Assembly (NCBI RefSeq): GCF_013359685.1 | Contig: NZ_JABFMV010000008.1 | Location: 62,001-126,000, forward strand | Direction of reading: 5' to 3' | Length of the DNA: 64,000 bases | From: Leifsonia sp. C5G2 | Lineage (GTDB): Bacteria > Actinomycetota > Actinomycetes > Actinomycetales > Microbacteriaceae | Shown: one piece after another, positions 56,161-62,865 of the stretch | How positions within the stretch are numbered: position 1 is the stretch's first letter | Layout: each line of letters opens with the position of its first letter | Notes under the pieces: generated by a model | Told to the model about the DNA's origin: nothing | Databases searched by the model: none | Seen by the model: the letters and a program-made list of their open reading frames with translations, nothing else | Position numbers and translations under genes: made by a program

Positions 56161-57318
56161 TCAGCCGGGGAGGACGGCGCCGTCGGCGACGACCGTGCGG
56201 ACGTGCCAGTCGTGGTCGAGCAGCACGGCGTCGGCCAGGTAGCCGGCGCGCAGCCGGCCGAGGCGGTGGTCCTCGCCGAGGACGCGCGCCGGGGTGCGGG
56301 TCAGGGCGGTCACGGCGGCAACCGGGTCGACGCCGGCGAGGGTGACGGCGTTGCGGAGGGCCGCATCCTGGGTCAGGGTCGAGCCCGCGATCGTGTCGGT
56401 GCCGGATAGGACGGCCAGCCCGTCATGGACCGTCACGTTGAGACCGCCCAGGCGGTAGTCGCCGTCGGATGCGCCCGCCGCGGCCATCGCGTCCGTCACG
56501 AGTGCGACGCGGCCCGGCGCCTCCCGGAACAGCAGGGCGGCGACCGACGGGTGCACGTGCAGTCCGTCGAGGATGAGCTCGAGCGTCACCTCGGGGTTCT
56601 CGACGGCCGCCATCACCGGCCCGGGCGCGCGGTGGTGGATGCCCGGCATGGCGTTGAACGCGTGGGTGAGCAGCCGCGCGCCCACCTCGAACGCGCGGGC
56701 GGCCGTGGCGTAGTCGGCGGTGGTGTGCCCGACGCCGACGACGACGCCGGCCTCGATCAGCACGCCGATCGCCTCCAGCGCGTTCGGCAGCTCCGGCGCG
56801 ATGGTGGCGGTGCGGAGCGTGCCGCGCGCGGCGCCGAGCAGCTCCTCGACCGCCTCCGGCTCCGGGTCGCGCAGGAAGCGGGCGTCGTGCGCGCCCCGTC
56901 GTTCGGGCGCGAGGAAGGGGCCCTCGAGGTGCGAACCCAGCACCAGGGCGTCGCTCGCCGTCAGCTCGGCGACGATCCCGAGGCTCTCCCGGAGGGAGGC
57001 GAGCGGGTTGGCGACGTGCGAGACCAGCGACCGGGTGGTGCCGTGGGCCCGGTGGGTGGCGAGGGCCGCGCGCATCTCGTCGACGCCGTCGTCGTAGGGG
57101 TGACCGCCGCCGCCGTGGCAGTGCAGGTCGATGAAGCCGGGGGTGAGCCAGCGGCCCTGGCCGTCGATCACGGCGACGTCGGCCCCGGCGGCGTGAGTGC
57201 GCCATCCCGCGCCCGTCCCCGTGGCGACGATGTGCGCGCCGTCGGCCGCCAGCCAGAAGTCGTCGGAGCGCCCGTCCGCATCGAGCTTGCGGGCGCTGTG
57301 GACGACGAGGCCGCTCAT
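56161..57318 (-). CDS. nagA: N-acetylglucosamine-6-phosphate deacetylase
   Basis: NagA removes acetate from GlcNAc-6-phosphate, supplying the NagB substrate. The 385-residue amidohydrolase has the metal motif FIDLHCHGGGGH, Glu in SHLEGPFLAPERRGAH, His in GVGHTTADY and THAFNAMPG, the catalytic Asp in LVTDAMAAAG, and the C-terminal GTDTIAGSTLTQD. It faces nagB rather than joining its operon. ATG 57318 overlaps the stop of the upstream YrdB-family gene (57315-57318), so nagA is translated from that transcript. Confidence 0.96.
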   Translation of the reverse strand: MSGLVVHSARKLDADGRSDDFWLAADGAHIVATGTGAGWRTHAAGADVAVIDGQGRWLTPGFIDLHCHGGGGHPYDDGVDEMRAALATHRAHGTTRSLVSHVANPLASLRESLGIVAELTASDALVLGSHLEGPFLAPERRGAHDARFLRDPEPEAVEELLGAARGTLRTATIAPELPNALEAIGVLIEAGVVVGVGHTTADYATAARAFEVGARLLTHAFNAMPGIHHRAPGPVMAAVENPEVTLELILDGLHVHPSVAALLFREAPGRVALVTDAMAAAGASDGDYRLGGLNVTVHDGLAVLSGTDTIAGSTLTQDAALRNAVTLAGVDPVAAVTALTRTPARVLGEDHRLGRLRAGYLADAVLLDHDWHVRTVVADGAVLPG

Positions 57319-57677
57319 GCGAACTCGCGCCGTCCGTTGACGACGCCGCTGACCGTGGCGACCACCGCGAACACGATCGCGACCACGGGCTGGCCGAGGT
57401 CCCACCAGGCGAAGGCCGCCGATCCCATGACGACGACCTCGACGATCGCCTTCACGAACGCGTCGACGTGGAGCACCGCCTTCGGCGAGCGGAAGAGGGC
57501 CCAGAGCAGGATCGCGATGACGGGAGCGCCGATGCCGATCAGGATGTTCCAGGGCAGCGGCCACGCCAGGAAGCCCCAGAGGCCGAGCGAGACGATGGCG
57601 AACAGTTCGAGCACGAACCGGAGCACGTCGTTGACGCCCACCTTGACGGCGGGATGCTGATCGGGCGCGGAAGTCAC
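57315..57677 (-). CDS. YrdB family (DUF2568) small membrane protein
   Basis: A 120-residue protein with four hydrophobic segments (VLRFVLELFAIVSLGLWGF, WNILIGIGAPVIAILLWALF, AIVEVVVMGSAAFAWW, VVAIVFAVVATVSGVV), matching YrdB/DUF2568. The function is unknown. TAAACT on the minus strand (57689-57684) ends six bases before GTG 57677, a leaderless promoter that would also drive nagA through the four-base overlap. Confidence 0.83.
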   Translation of the reverse strand: MTSAPDQHPAVKVGVNDVLRFVLELFAIVSLGLWGFLAWPLPWNILIGIGAPVIAILLWALFRSPKAVLHVDAFVKAIVEVVVMGSAAFAWWDLGQPVVAIVFAVVATVSGVVNGRREFA

Positions 57678-57700
57678 CTGGCCAGTTTACGGGGCCACCG

Positions 57701-58564
57701 TTACCGGAAGATGATCGTCCTGGCGCCGTCGAGCAGCACGCGGTCCTCCGCGAACCACTTCACCGCCTGGGTGAGGGTGCGGCTCTCCTCGTCCTGTCCG
57801 ATCGCCACCAGCTCCTGCACCGTGTTGGTGTGGTCGACCCGCACGACGTTCTGCTCGATGATCGGGCCCTCGTCGAGGTCGCTCGTGACGAAATGCGCCG
57901 TCGCGCCGATCAGCTTGACCCCGCGGGCGTGGGCCTGGCGGTAGGGGTTCGCCCCCTTGAAGCCGGGGAGGAACGAGTGGTGGATGTTGATCGCACGCCC
58001 CGCCAGCCGCTCGCACAGCTCCGGCGACAGGATCTGCATGTAGCGGGCGAGCACGACCAGCTCGATGTCGTGCTCCTCGACGGCGTCCAGGATGCGCCGC
58101 TCGAACGCCGCCTTGTCCTCTGCGCCGCTCACCGGGTGCGATTCGAACGGGACGCCGTAGAACCCGGCGAGGTCGCTCAGCGTGTCGTGGTTGGAGAGCA
58201 CGAGCGGGATCTCGACCGGCAGCTGGCCGGCGCGCTGCCGGAACAGCAGGTCGTTGAGGCAGTGGGCGGCCTTGGACACCAGCACGAGGGTGCGCAACGG
58301 GCGGCCGACGTTGTCGACGCGGTGCGTCATCCCGAAGCGCTCGACGACGGGGGCGAGGGCGTCCTCGAACTCGTCCCGGCCGGCCTCCGACTCGACCTGC
58401 AGCCGCATGAAGAAGCGCCCGGTGTCGGTGCTCGCGAACTGCTGGCTCTCGGTGATGTTGCCGCGGGCCGCCACGATCGCACCGCTGACGGCGTGCACGA
58501 TGCCCGGACGGTCGGCGCAGCTGAAGGTGAGCACCCAGTGGTTGGAGGGGGACGAGTCGGTCAC
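57701..58564 (-). CDS. purU: Formyltetrahydrofolate deformylase
   Basis: PurU hydrolyses 10-formyl-tetrahydrofolate to formate and tetrahydrofolate, balancing the one-carbon pool. The 287-residue product has an N-terminal ACT domain (WVLTFSCADRPGIVHAVSGAIVAARGNITESQQF) and a formyl-transferase domain like PurN's (LVLSNHDTL, INIHHSFLPGFKGANPY, and the Asp in SDLDEGPIIEQ). The start is GTG 58564. TACCCT (58576-58571, minus strand) ends six bases before it, indicating a leaderless message. It is divergent from vapBC. Confidence 0.95.
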   Translation of the reverse strand: MTDSSPSNHWVLTFSCADRPGIVHAVSGAIVAARGNITESQQFASTDTGRFFMRLQVESEAGRDEFEDALAPVVERFGMTHRVDNVGRPLRTLVLVSKAAHCLNDLLFRQRAGQLPVEIPLVLSNHDTLSDLAGFYGVPFESHPVSGAEDKAAFERRILDAVEEHDIELVVLARYMQILSPELCERLAGRAINIHHSFLPGFKGANPYRQAHARGVKLIGATAHFVTSDLDEGPIIEQNVVRVDHTNTVQELVAIGQDEESRTLTQAVKWFAEDRVLLDGARTIIFR

Positions 58565-58596
58565 CTGATCAGGGTAGCGGCATCCGGAGGGGCTGC

Positions 58597-58615
58597 TAGT
58601 ATGGATTGATATCCA
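58597..58615. promoter_or_regulatory. vapBC -10 element and small dyad
   Basis: TAGTAT at 58597-58602 can be a -10 element. TGGAT (58602-58606) and ATCCA (58611-58615) form a dyad with a four-base spacer right at the predicted transcript start. An autoregulatory site for the antitoxin is an inference. Confidence 0.45.
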
Positions 58616-58642
58616 AAATATGTCTGCATTTAGGGGGCATCC

Positions 58643-58855
58643 ATGATGAAGCAAGTTTCGGTGACGTTCGGGATCGACGAGGACCTGTACGAGGTGATCG
58701 AACGGCTGGCCGCGGGTTCTCGGCGCACGGTGGACCAAGAGTTGCACTACATCGTCGGACAGGCTGCGGTCGGAGAGCCTGTCGATCCTCGTCCGGAGAT
58801 TCCCAAGCTCGGTTTCGTCGAGTTCATCCGCAACCGGGTCGAGGCGTGGGACTGA
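58643..58855 (+). CDS. vapB: VapB-like antitoxin
   Basis: A 70-residue protein with a short N-terminal strand-helix region (MKQVSVTFGIDEDLYEVIERLAAGSRRTVDQELHYIVGQA), consistent with a ribbon-helix-helix DNA-binding fold. A C-terminal tail (PEIPKLGFVEFIRNRVEAWD) is of the kind that wraps the toxin. It sits directly before a PIN toxin, which makes the assignment. AGGGGG at 58632-58637 precedes two adjacent ATGs. Its stop overlaps vapC as TGATG. Confidence 0.82.
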   Translation: MMKQVSVTFGIDEDLYEVIERLAAGSRRTVDQELHYIVGQAAVGEPVDPRPEIPKLGFVEFIRNRVEAWD

Positions 58856-59271
58856 TGATCGTCGTCGACACGAACGTCCTCTCGGAACTGACGAAGCGTC
58901 GACCGGATCCGAACGTGATCCGCTGGTATCAGCGGGCGAGCCAAGCCGACCTCTACATCACCACCGTGACCATGGCTGAGATGCTGACCGGGGTCAACCG
59001 GATGGAGGACAGCCCTGATGCAGACGCGAAGGCCGAGATGGTCCTCAAGGTCCTTGAGCGCTACCACCGCAGGACTCTGGCGTTCGACGCGCTCGCCGCG
59101 ACGGAGTGCGCGAACATCACGTCGCTCCGCTTCGCGGCGGGCCGTCCGATCGCGCTGGCCGATGCGATGATCGCCGCCACGGCGATCGCCGTCGAAGCGG
59201 ATGCGATCGCGACGCGCGACAAGGACTTCACCGATGTGGGCATCCCGGTGCTGGACCCCTGGGCGGCCTGA
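58855..59271 (+). CDS. vapC: VapC PIN-domain toxin (ribonuclease)
   Basis: A 138-residue PIN-domain protein. The acidic metal-binding residues are in place: D5 (IVVDTNVLSEL), E42 (TMAEMLTGV), the Asp in ALADAMIAATA and the Asp in ATRDKDFTDVGIPVLDPW. VapC toxins cleave tRNA or rRNA when released from VapB. The ATG overlaps the vapB stop, the usual coupled order. Confidence 0.93.
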   Translation: MIVVDTNVLSELTKRRPDPNVIRWYQRASQADLYITTVTMAEMLTGVNRMEDSPDADAKAEMVLKVLERYHRRTLAFDALAATECANITSLRFAAGRPIALADAMIAATAIAVEADAIATRDKDFTDVGIPVLDPWAA

Positions 59272-59302
59272 CGCGCGTCGGAAGTTGACGATCGCCGCAG
59301 CG

Positions 59303-59320
59303 TGCACCACGATCGGTGCA
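59303..59320. promoter_or_regulatory. Dyad touching the start of the NCS1 permease gene
   Basis: TGCACC (59303-59308) and GGTGCA (59315-59320) flank six bases, the last A being the first base of ATG 59320. It could be an operator that blocks both transcription and ribosome access. No regulator gene is adjacent. Confidence 0.35.
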
Positions 59321-60786
59321 TGACCACCACCGGCGAGGACACGCCCGACGCCCGGACGGGCGCGGCGTCCGCCTTCAACGTCGAGCTCAACGGGCTGAAC
59401 ACCATCCACGAGAGCGAGCGGAAGGGACGGCCGCGCGACCTGTTCTGGCCGTGGTTCGGCGCGAACGTCTCGGTGTTCGGGCTCAGCTATGGGTCGTTCC
59501 TGCTCGGCTTCGGCATCTCGTTCTGGCAGGCGACCATCATCGGCGTCGTCGGCATCGTCGCCTCCTTCCTGCTGTGCGGGATCATCGCGCTCGCGGGCAA
59601 GCGCGGCTCGGCCCCGACGATGGTGCTCAGCCGGGCCGTGTTCGGCGTCGAGGGCAACCGCGTCCCGTCGTTCCTGTCCTGGCTGCTGACGGTCGGGTGG
59701 GAGACGGTGCTCGTCTCGCTCGCGGCGCTCGCCACCGCGACGGTGTTCCAGCAGCTCGGCTGGGAGGGCGGCATCGTCACCAAGCTGGTGGCGCTCATCG
59801 TCGTCGTGGCCCTCGTCATCGTCGGCGGGGTGGTCGGCTTCCACCTGATCATGCGCATGCAGATGGTGATCACGATCGTGACCGGCGTGCTCACGGTCCT
59901 CTACATCCTTCTCGTGCTGAACCACATCGACCTCGGCGCCGTGGCCGCGCTCCCCGCCGGCGACGCGCCTCATGTGATCGGCGGTTTCGTCTTCATGCTC
60001 ACCGGGTTCGGACTCGGCTGGGTGAACGCGGCGGCGGACTACTCCCGCTACCTGCCGCGCTCCTCCCGCAGCGGTGCGGTCGTGGGGTGGACGACGTTCG
60101 GCTCCTCGCTCGCGCCCGTGATCCTGCTGATCTTCGGCATCCTGCTCGCCGGGTCGTCCACGAAGCTGAGCCAGGCGATCGGGGCGGACCCGATCGGCGC
60201 GCTCGCCACCCTGCTCCCGACCTGGTTCCTGGTGCCGTTCGTGATCGTCGCCGTGCTGGGCCTCGTCGGCGGTGCGGTGCTCGACATCTACTCCTCGGGC
60301 CTGGCGCTGCTGAGCGTCGGCGTCCGCGTGCCGCGGTACGTCGCGGCGGGCATCGACGGCGTGATCATGACCGCCGGCGCCATCTACGTCGTGCTCTTCG
60401 CCACCGACTTCATCGGTCCGTTCCAGGGCTTCCTCATCACCCTGGGCGTGCCGATCGCGGCGTGGTGCGGCATCTTCGTCGCCGACATCCAGCTGCGCAA
60501 GCGCGACTACGCGGAGGCCGAGCTGTACGACAGGAACGGGCGCTACGGCTCGGTGCGCTGGCTGCCGATCGCGCTCATCGTCATCGGCACGGCGATCGGC
60601 TGGGGCCTGGTGACGAACACCTACGCCGACTGGCTCAGCTGGCAGGGCTACCTGCTGGGTCCCCTCGGCGGCAAGCAGGGGGACTGGGCGTTCGCCAACC
60701 TCGGCGTGCTCGTCGCCCTCGTGATCGGCTACCTCGGCACCCTGCTGTTCTCGCGGAACGCCGTGCGCCGCCAGGAGCAGCGGTGA
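59320..60786 (+). CDS. NCS1-type nucleobase:cation symporter (purine-cytosine permease family)
   Basis: A 488-residue membrane protein with about 12 helices. The N-terminal motif FWPWFGANVSVFGLSYGSFLLGFGISFWQATIIGVVG and GFGLGWVNAAADYSRYLPRSSRSG are typical of the NCS1 family, which brings in cytosine, purines, allantoin or related compounds with a cation. The frame extends 18 bases upstream to a GTG at 59302; ATG 59320 is preferred because MTTTGEDTPDAR is a normal hydrophilic head. Its stop overlaps the next gene, a hydrolase, which may act on the imported compound. Confidence 0.88.
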   Translation: MTTTGEDTPDARTGAASAFNVELNGLNTIHESERKGRPRDLFWPWFGANVSVFGLSYGSFLLGFGISFWQATIIGVVGIVASFLLCGIIALAGKRGSAPTMVLSRAVFGVEGNRVPSFLSWLLTVGWETVLVSLAALATATVFQQLGWEGGIVTKLVALIVVVALVIVGGVVGFHLIMRMQMVITIVTGVLTVLYILLVLNHIDLGAVAALPAGDAPHVIGGFVFMLTGFGLGWVNAAADYSRYLPRSSRSGAVVGWTTFGSSLAPVILLIFGILLAGSSTKLSQAIGADPIGALATLLPTWFLVPFVIVAVLGLVGGAVLDIYSSGLALLSVGVRVPRYVAAGIDGVIMTAGAIYVVLFATDFIGPFQGFLITLGVPIAAWCGIFVADIQLRKRDYAEAELYDRNGRYGSVRWLPIALIVIGTAIGWGLVTNTYADWLSWQGYLLGPLGGKQGDWAFANLGVLVALVIGYLGTLLFSRNAVRRQEQR

Positions 60787-61334
60787 CCGACGACGCGACC
60801 CTCGTCGTCGTCGACATGCAGCAGGTGTTCGGCGACCCGGCGAGCCCGTGGTTCACGCCGCGGTTCGCGGAGGCGGAGGCGACGATCGCGGGCCTCGTGC
60901 CGGCGTTCGGCGACCGCGTCGTCTTCACGCGCTTCATCGCTCCTGAGCGTCCGGAAGGCGCCTGGGTGCCGTACTACGAGCAGTGGCCGTTCGCGCTCGT
61001 CCCCGCGGACGACCCGATCTACGACCTGGTGCTCGCGTTCCGCGACACCGGTCACGCGGTCGTCACCGAGCCGACCTTCGGCAAGTGGGGCCCGTCGCTG
61101 CGGGAGGCGCTGCGCGGCTCGACGGAGGTGGTGCTCGCCGGTGTCTCGACCGACTGCTGCGTGCTCAGCACGGCCCTCGGCGCCGCCGACGCCGGCGTGC
61201 ACATCCGGGTGGCCGCGGACGCCTGCGCCGGCCTGAGCGACGACGACCACCGGCGTGCGCTGGATGCGATGGCCCTTTACGCGCCCCTCATCGAGATCAC
61301 GGACTCCGCGGCCGTGCTTGACGGCCTCCGGTAG
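60783..61334 (+). CDS. Cysteine hydrolase of the isochorismatase family
   Basis: A 183-residue alpha/beta hydrolase. The catalytic triad is visible: D11 (LVVVDMQQVF), Lys in EPTFGKWGPS and the nucleophilic Cys in LAGVSTDCCVLST. The family includes nicotinamidases, ureidoacrylate and carbamoyl hydrolases as well as isochorismatases. The GTG start overlaps the NCS1 permease stop, so the likely substrate is a C-N compound derived from the permease's cargo. The exact reaction is unknown. Confidence 0.85.
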   Translation: MTDDATLVVVDMQQVFGDPASPWFTPRFAEAEATIAGLVPAFGDRVVFTRFIAPERPEGAWVPYYEQWPFALVPADDPIYDLVLAFRDTGHAVVTEPTFGKWGPSLREALRGSTEVVLAGVSTDCCVLSTALGAADAGVHIRVAADACAGLSDDDHRRALDAMALYAPLIEITDSAAVLDGLR

Positions 61335-61337
61335 AAT
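61332..61337 (+). promoter_or_regulatory. -10 element of the MFS exporter transcript
   Basis: TAGAAT overlaps the stop of the hydrolase gene and ends five bases before the GTG of a 15-codon leader frame. The predicted transcript start is 61343-61344. Confidence 0.5.
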
Positions 61338-61342
61338 CGGGT

Positions 61343-61390
61343 GTGGTCGGCGGTTCCCGCACGGCCCTGGGCGCGCACATCGGCGCGTAG
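61343..61390 (+). CDS. Leaderless 15-residue leader peptide upstream of the MFS gene
   Basis: GTG 61343 to TAG 61390, encoding MVGGSRTALGAHIGA. No ribosome site is needed if the transcript starts at the GTG, as the -10 position suggests. Downstream (61391-61473) two exclusive pairings are possible: 61399-61405 with 61435-61441, or 61406-61412 with 61441-61447. This layout of promoter, tiny frame, switching hairpins and exporter gene matches attenuation leaders, but expression is unproven. Confidence 0.45.
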   Translation: MVGGSRTALGAHIGA

Positions 61391-61473
61391 TCGACCCGCC
61401 ATTCCCCCCGGCGACTCCGGGACGCGCACCGCGCGGAATGGCCGGGGAACGCCATCCGTTGGACAGATCCGGT

Positions 61474-62685
61474 ATGACTGCCACTTCGACGACCCCGGCG
61501 CGCGTCGCGCCGAAATTCCCCTGGACGGGGCTGATCGCCCTCGCCGCCGCGACCTTCCTGTCGGTGACCAGCGAGATGATCCCGACCGGGCTCCTGCCCG
61601 ACATGAGCGCCTCGCTCGGCGTGAGCGAGGCGCAGATCGGCCTGCTGGTGACCGTGTTCGCGTTCACGGTCGTCGTGACCAGCACCCCGCTGACCGCGCT
61701 GACGCGGCGCTGGCCGCGGCACGGGCTGCTGATCGGCATCCTCCTCGTGCTCGCCGTCTCGAACGGGCTCACCGCGATCGCTCCGAGCTACGAGTTCGTC
61801 GTCGGCTCGCGCATCCTCGGCGGTGTCGCGCACGGCATGTTCTGGTCGATCGTCGGTGCCTACGCCGGGCACCTCGTGCCCAAGGAGCAGATCGGCCGCG
61901 CGGTCTCGATCACGCTGGGCGGGGGGACGCTCGCCTTCGTGCTCGGCGTGCCGCTCGGCACGTTCGCCGGCCATGTGTTCGGCTGGAGGCTGTCGTTCGG
62001 GCTCCTGGCCGGGCTGATGGTCGTGGGCGCGCTGGTGATCTGGAGGTTCCTGCCCGCTGTGCAGCGCGATGCGGACGGCGCGTCGTCGCGCCGCCGGGAC
62101 CGCTCGGCGCCGAAGGTTCGCGACCGCAGCATCCCCGCCGTCGTCATGGTGTGCGTGATCGCGGCCGTGACGATGGTCGGCCACTACGCGTTCTACACGT
62201 TCGTCGTGCCCTTCCTCACCGGCCCGATGGGCGTGGCCGCGGGCAACGTCGGGGCCCTGCTGTTCGTCTACGGCATTGCCGGGGCGGGCGGCCTGCTGCT
62301 TGCCGGATCCGTGCTGGGGCCGCGCCCGCAGCTGGGGCTGATCGTGACGCTGCTGGTCACCGGGCTGTCCGTCGCGGTGCTCGCCCTGGTCGCCGCGCAG
62401 CCGGTGGCCGCCCTCGTCGCGTTCCTGCTCTGGGGCCTCGCCTTCGGCGCGCTCCCGCCGCTCCTGCAGACCCGCCTCCTGCACATGTCGTCGCCGGCGT
62501 TCCGCGACACCGCGAGCGCGCTGTACACGACCTCGTTCAACATCGGGATCGGCGGCGGTGCGCTGGTCGGCTCGCTCATCTTCGACGCGGGCGGGCTGAT
62601 GGTGCTGCCGTGGTGCTACGTCGCGCTGCTGCTCGTGTCGGTCGTGCTCGTCGCGGTGGTGGGCCGCCTGGAGCGCCGCCCCTGA
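61474..62685 (+). CDS. MFS transporter (DHA1/sugar-efflux-like)
   Basis: A 403-residue major facilitator protein with 12 hydrophobic segments and a central basic loop (QRDADGASSRRRDRSAPKVRDRS). The first segments read LIALAAATFLSVTSEMIPTGLLPDMSASLGVSEAQIGLLVTVFAFTVVVTSTPL, as in the AraJ/YdhP group of exporters; motif A-like TALTRRWPRHGLL follows. It probably expels drugs or sugars with proton entry. No strong ribosome site precedes ATG 61474. Confidence 0.88.
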   Translation: MTATSTTPARVAPKFPWTGLIALAAATFLSVTSEMIPTGLLPDMSASLGVSEAQIGLLVTVFAFTVVVTSTPLTALTRRWPRHGLLIGILLVLAVSNGLTAIAPSYEFVVGSRILGGVAHGMFWSIVGAYAGHLVPKEQIGRAVSITLGGGTLAFVLGVPLGTFAGHVFGWRLSFGLLAGLMVVGALVIWRFLPAVQRDADGASSRRRDRSAPKVRDRSIPAVVMVCVIAAVTMVGHYAFYTFVVPFLTGPMGVAAGNVGALLFVYGIAGAGGLLLAGSVLGPRPQLGLIVTLLVTGLSVAVLALVAAQPVAALVAFLLWGLAFGALPPLLQTRLLHMSSPAFRDTASALYTTSFNIGIGGGALVGSLIFDAGGLMVLPWCYVALLLVSVVLVAVVGRLERRP

Positions 62686-62686
62686 T

Positions 62687-62765
62687 CCATGGGTCGCGAC
62701 GCGGCATCCATGGGTCGCAACACGCCGTTCACGCTGGCGCATAACGGCGTGTTGCGTCCCATGGA
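62687..62765. repeat. Long inverted repeat after the MFS gene, with an extra half-copy
   Basis: Bases 62707-62729 pair with 62743-62765 (23-base arms, one mismatch, 13-base loop). A partial third copy, TCCATGGGTCGC, precedes it from 62686. It starts right at the MFS stop and could terminate that transcript. Confidence 0.88.
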
Positions 62766-62865
62766 CGGGGCGGAGCGCGACGCCGCGTCGACCCGTGCCC
62801 GCGGACCCGCCTCGGCGGGTACCATCCAAGATGGCGGACAGCGGATGGCCGAACCGGATGGGACG

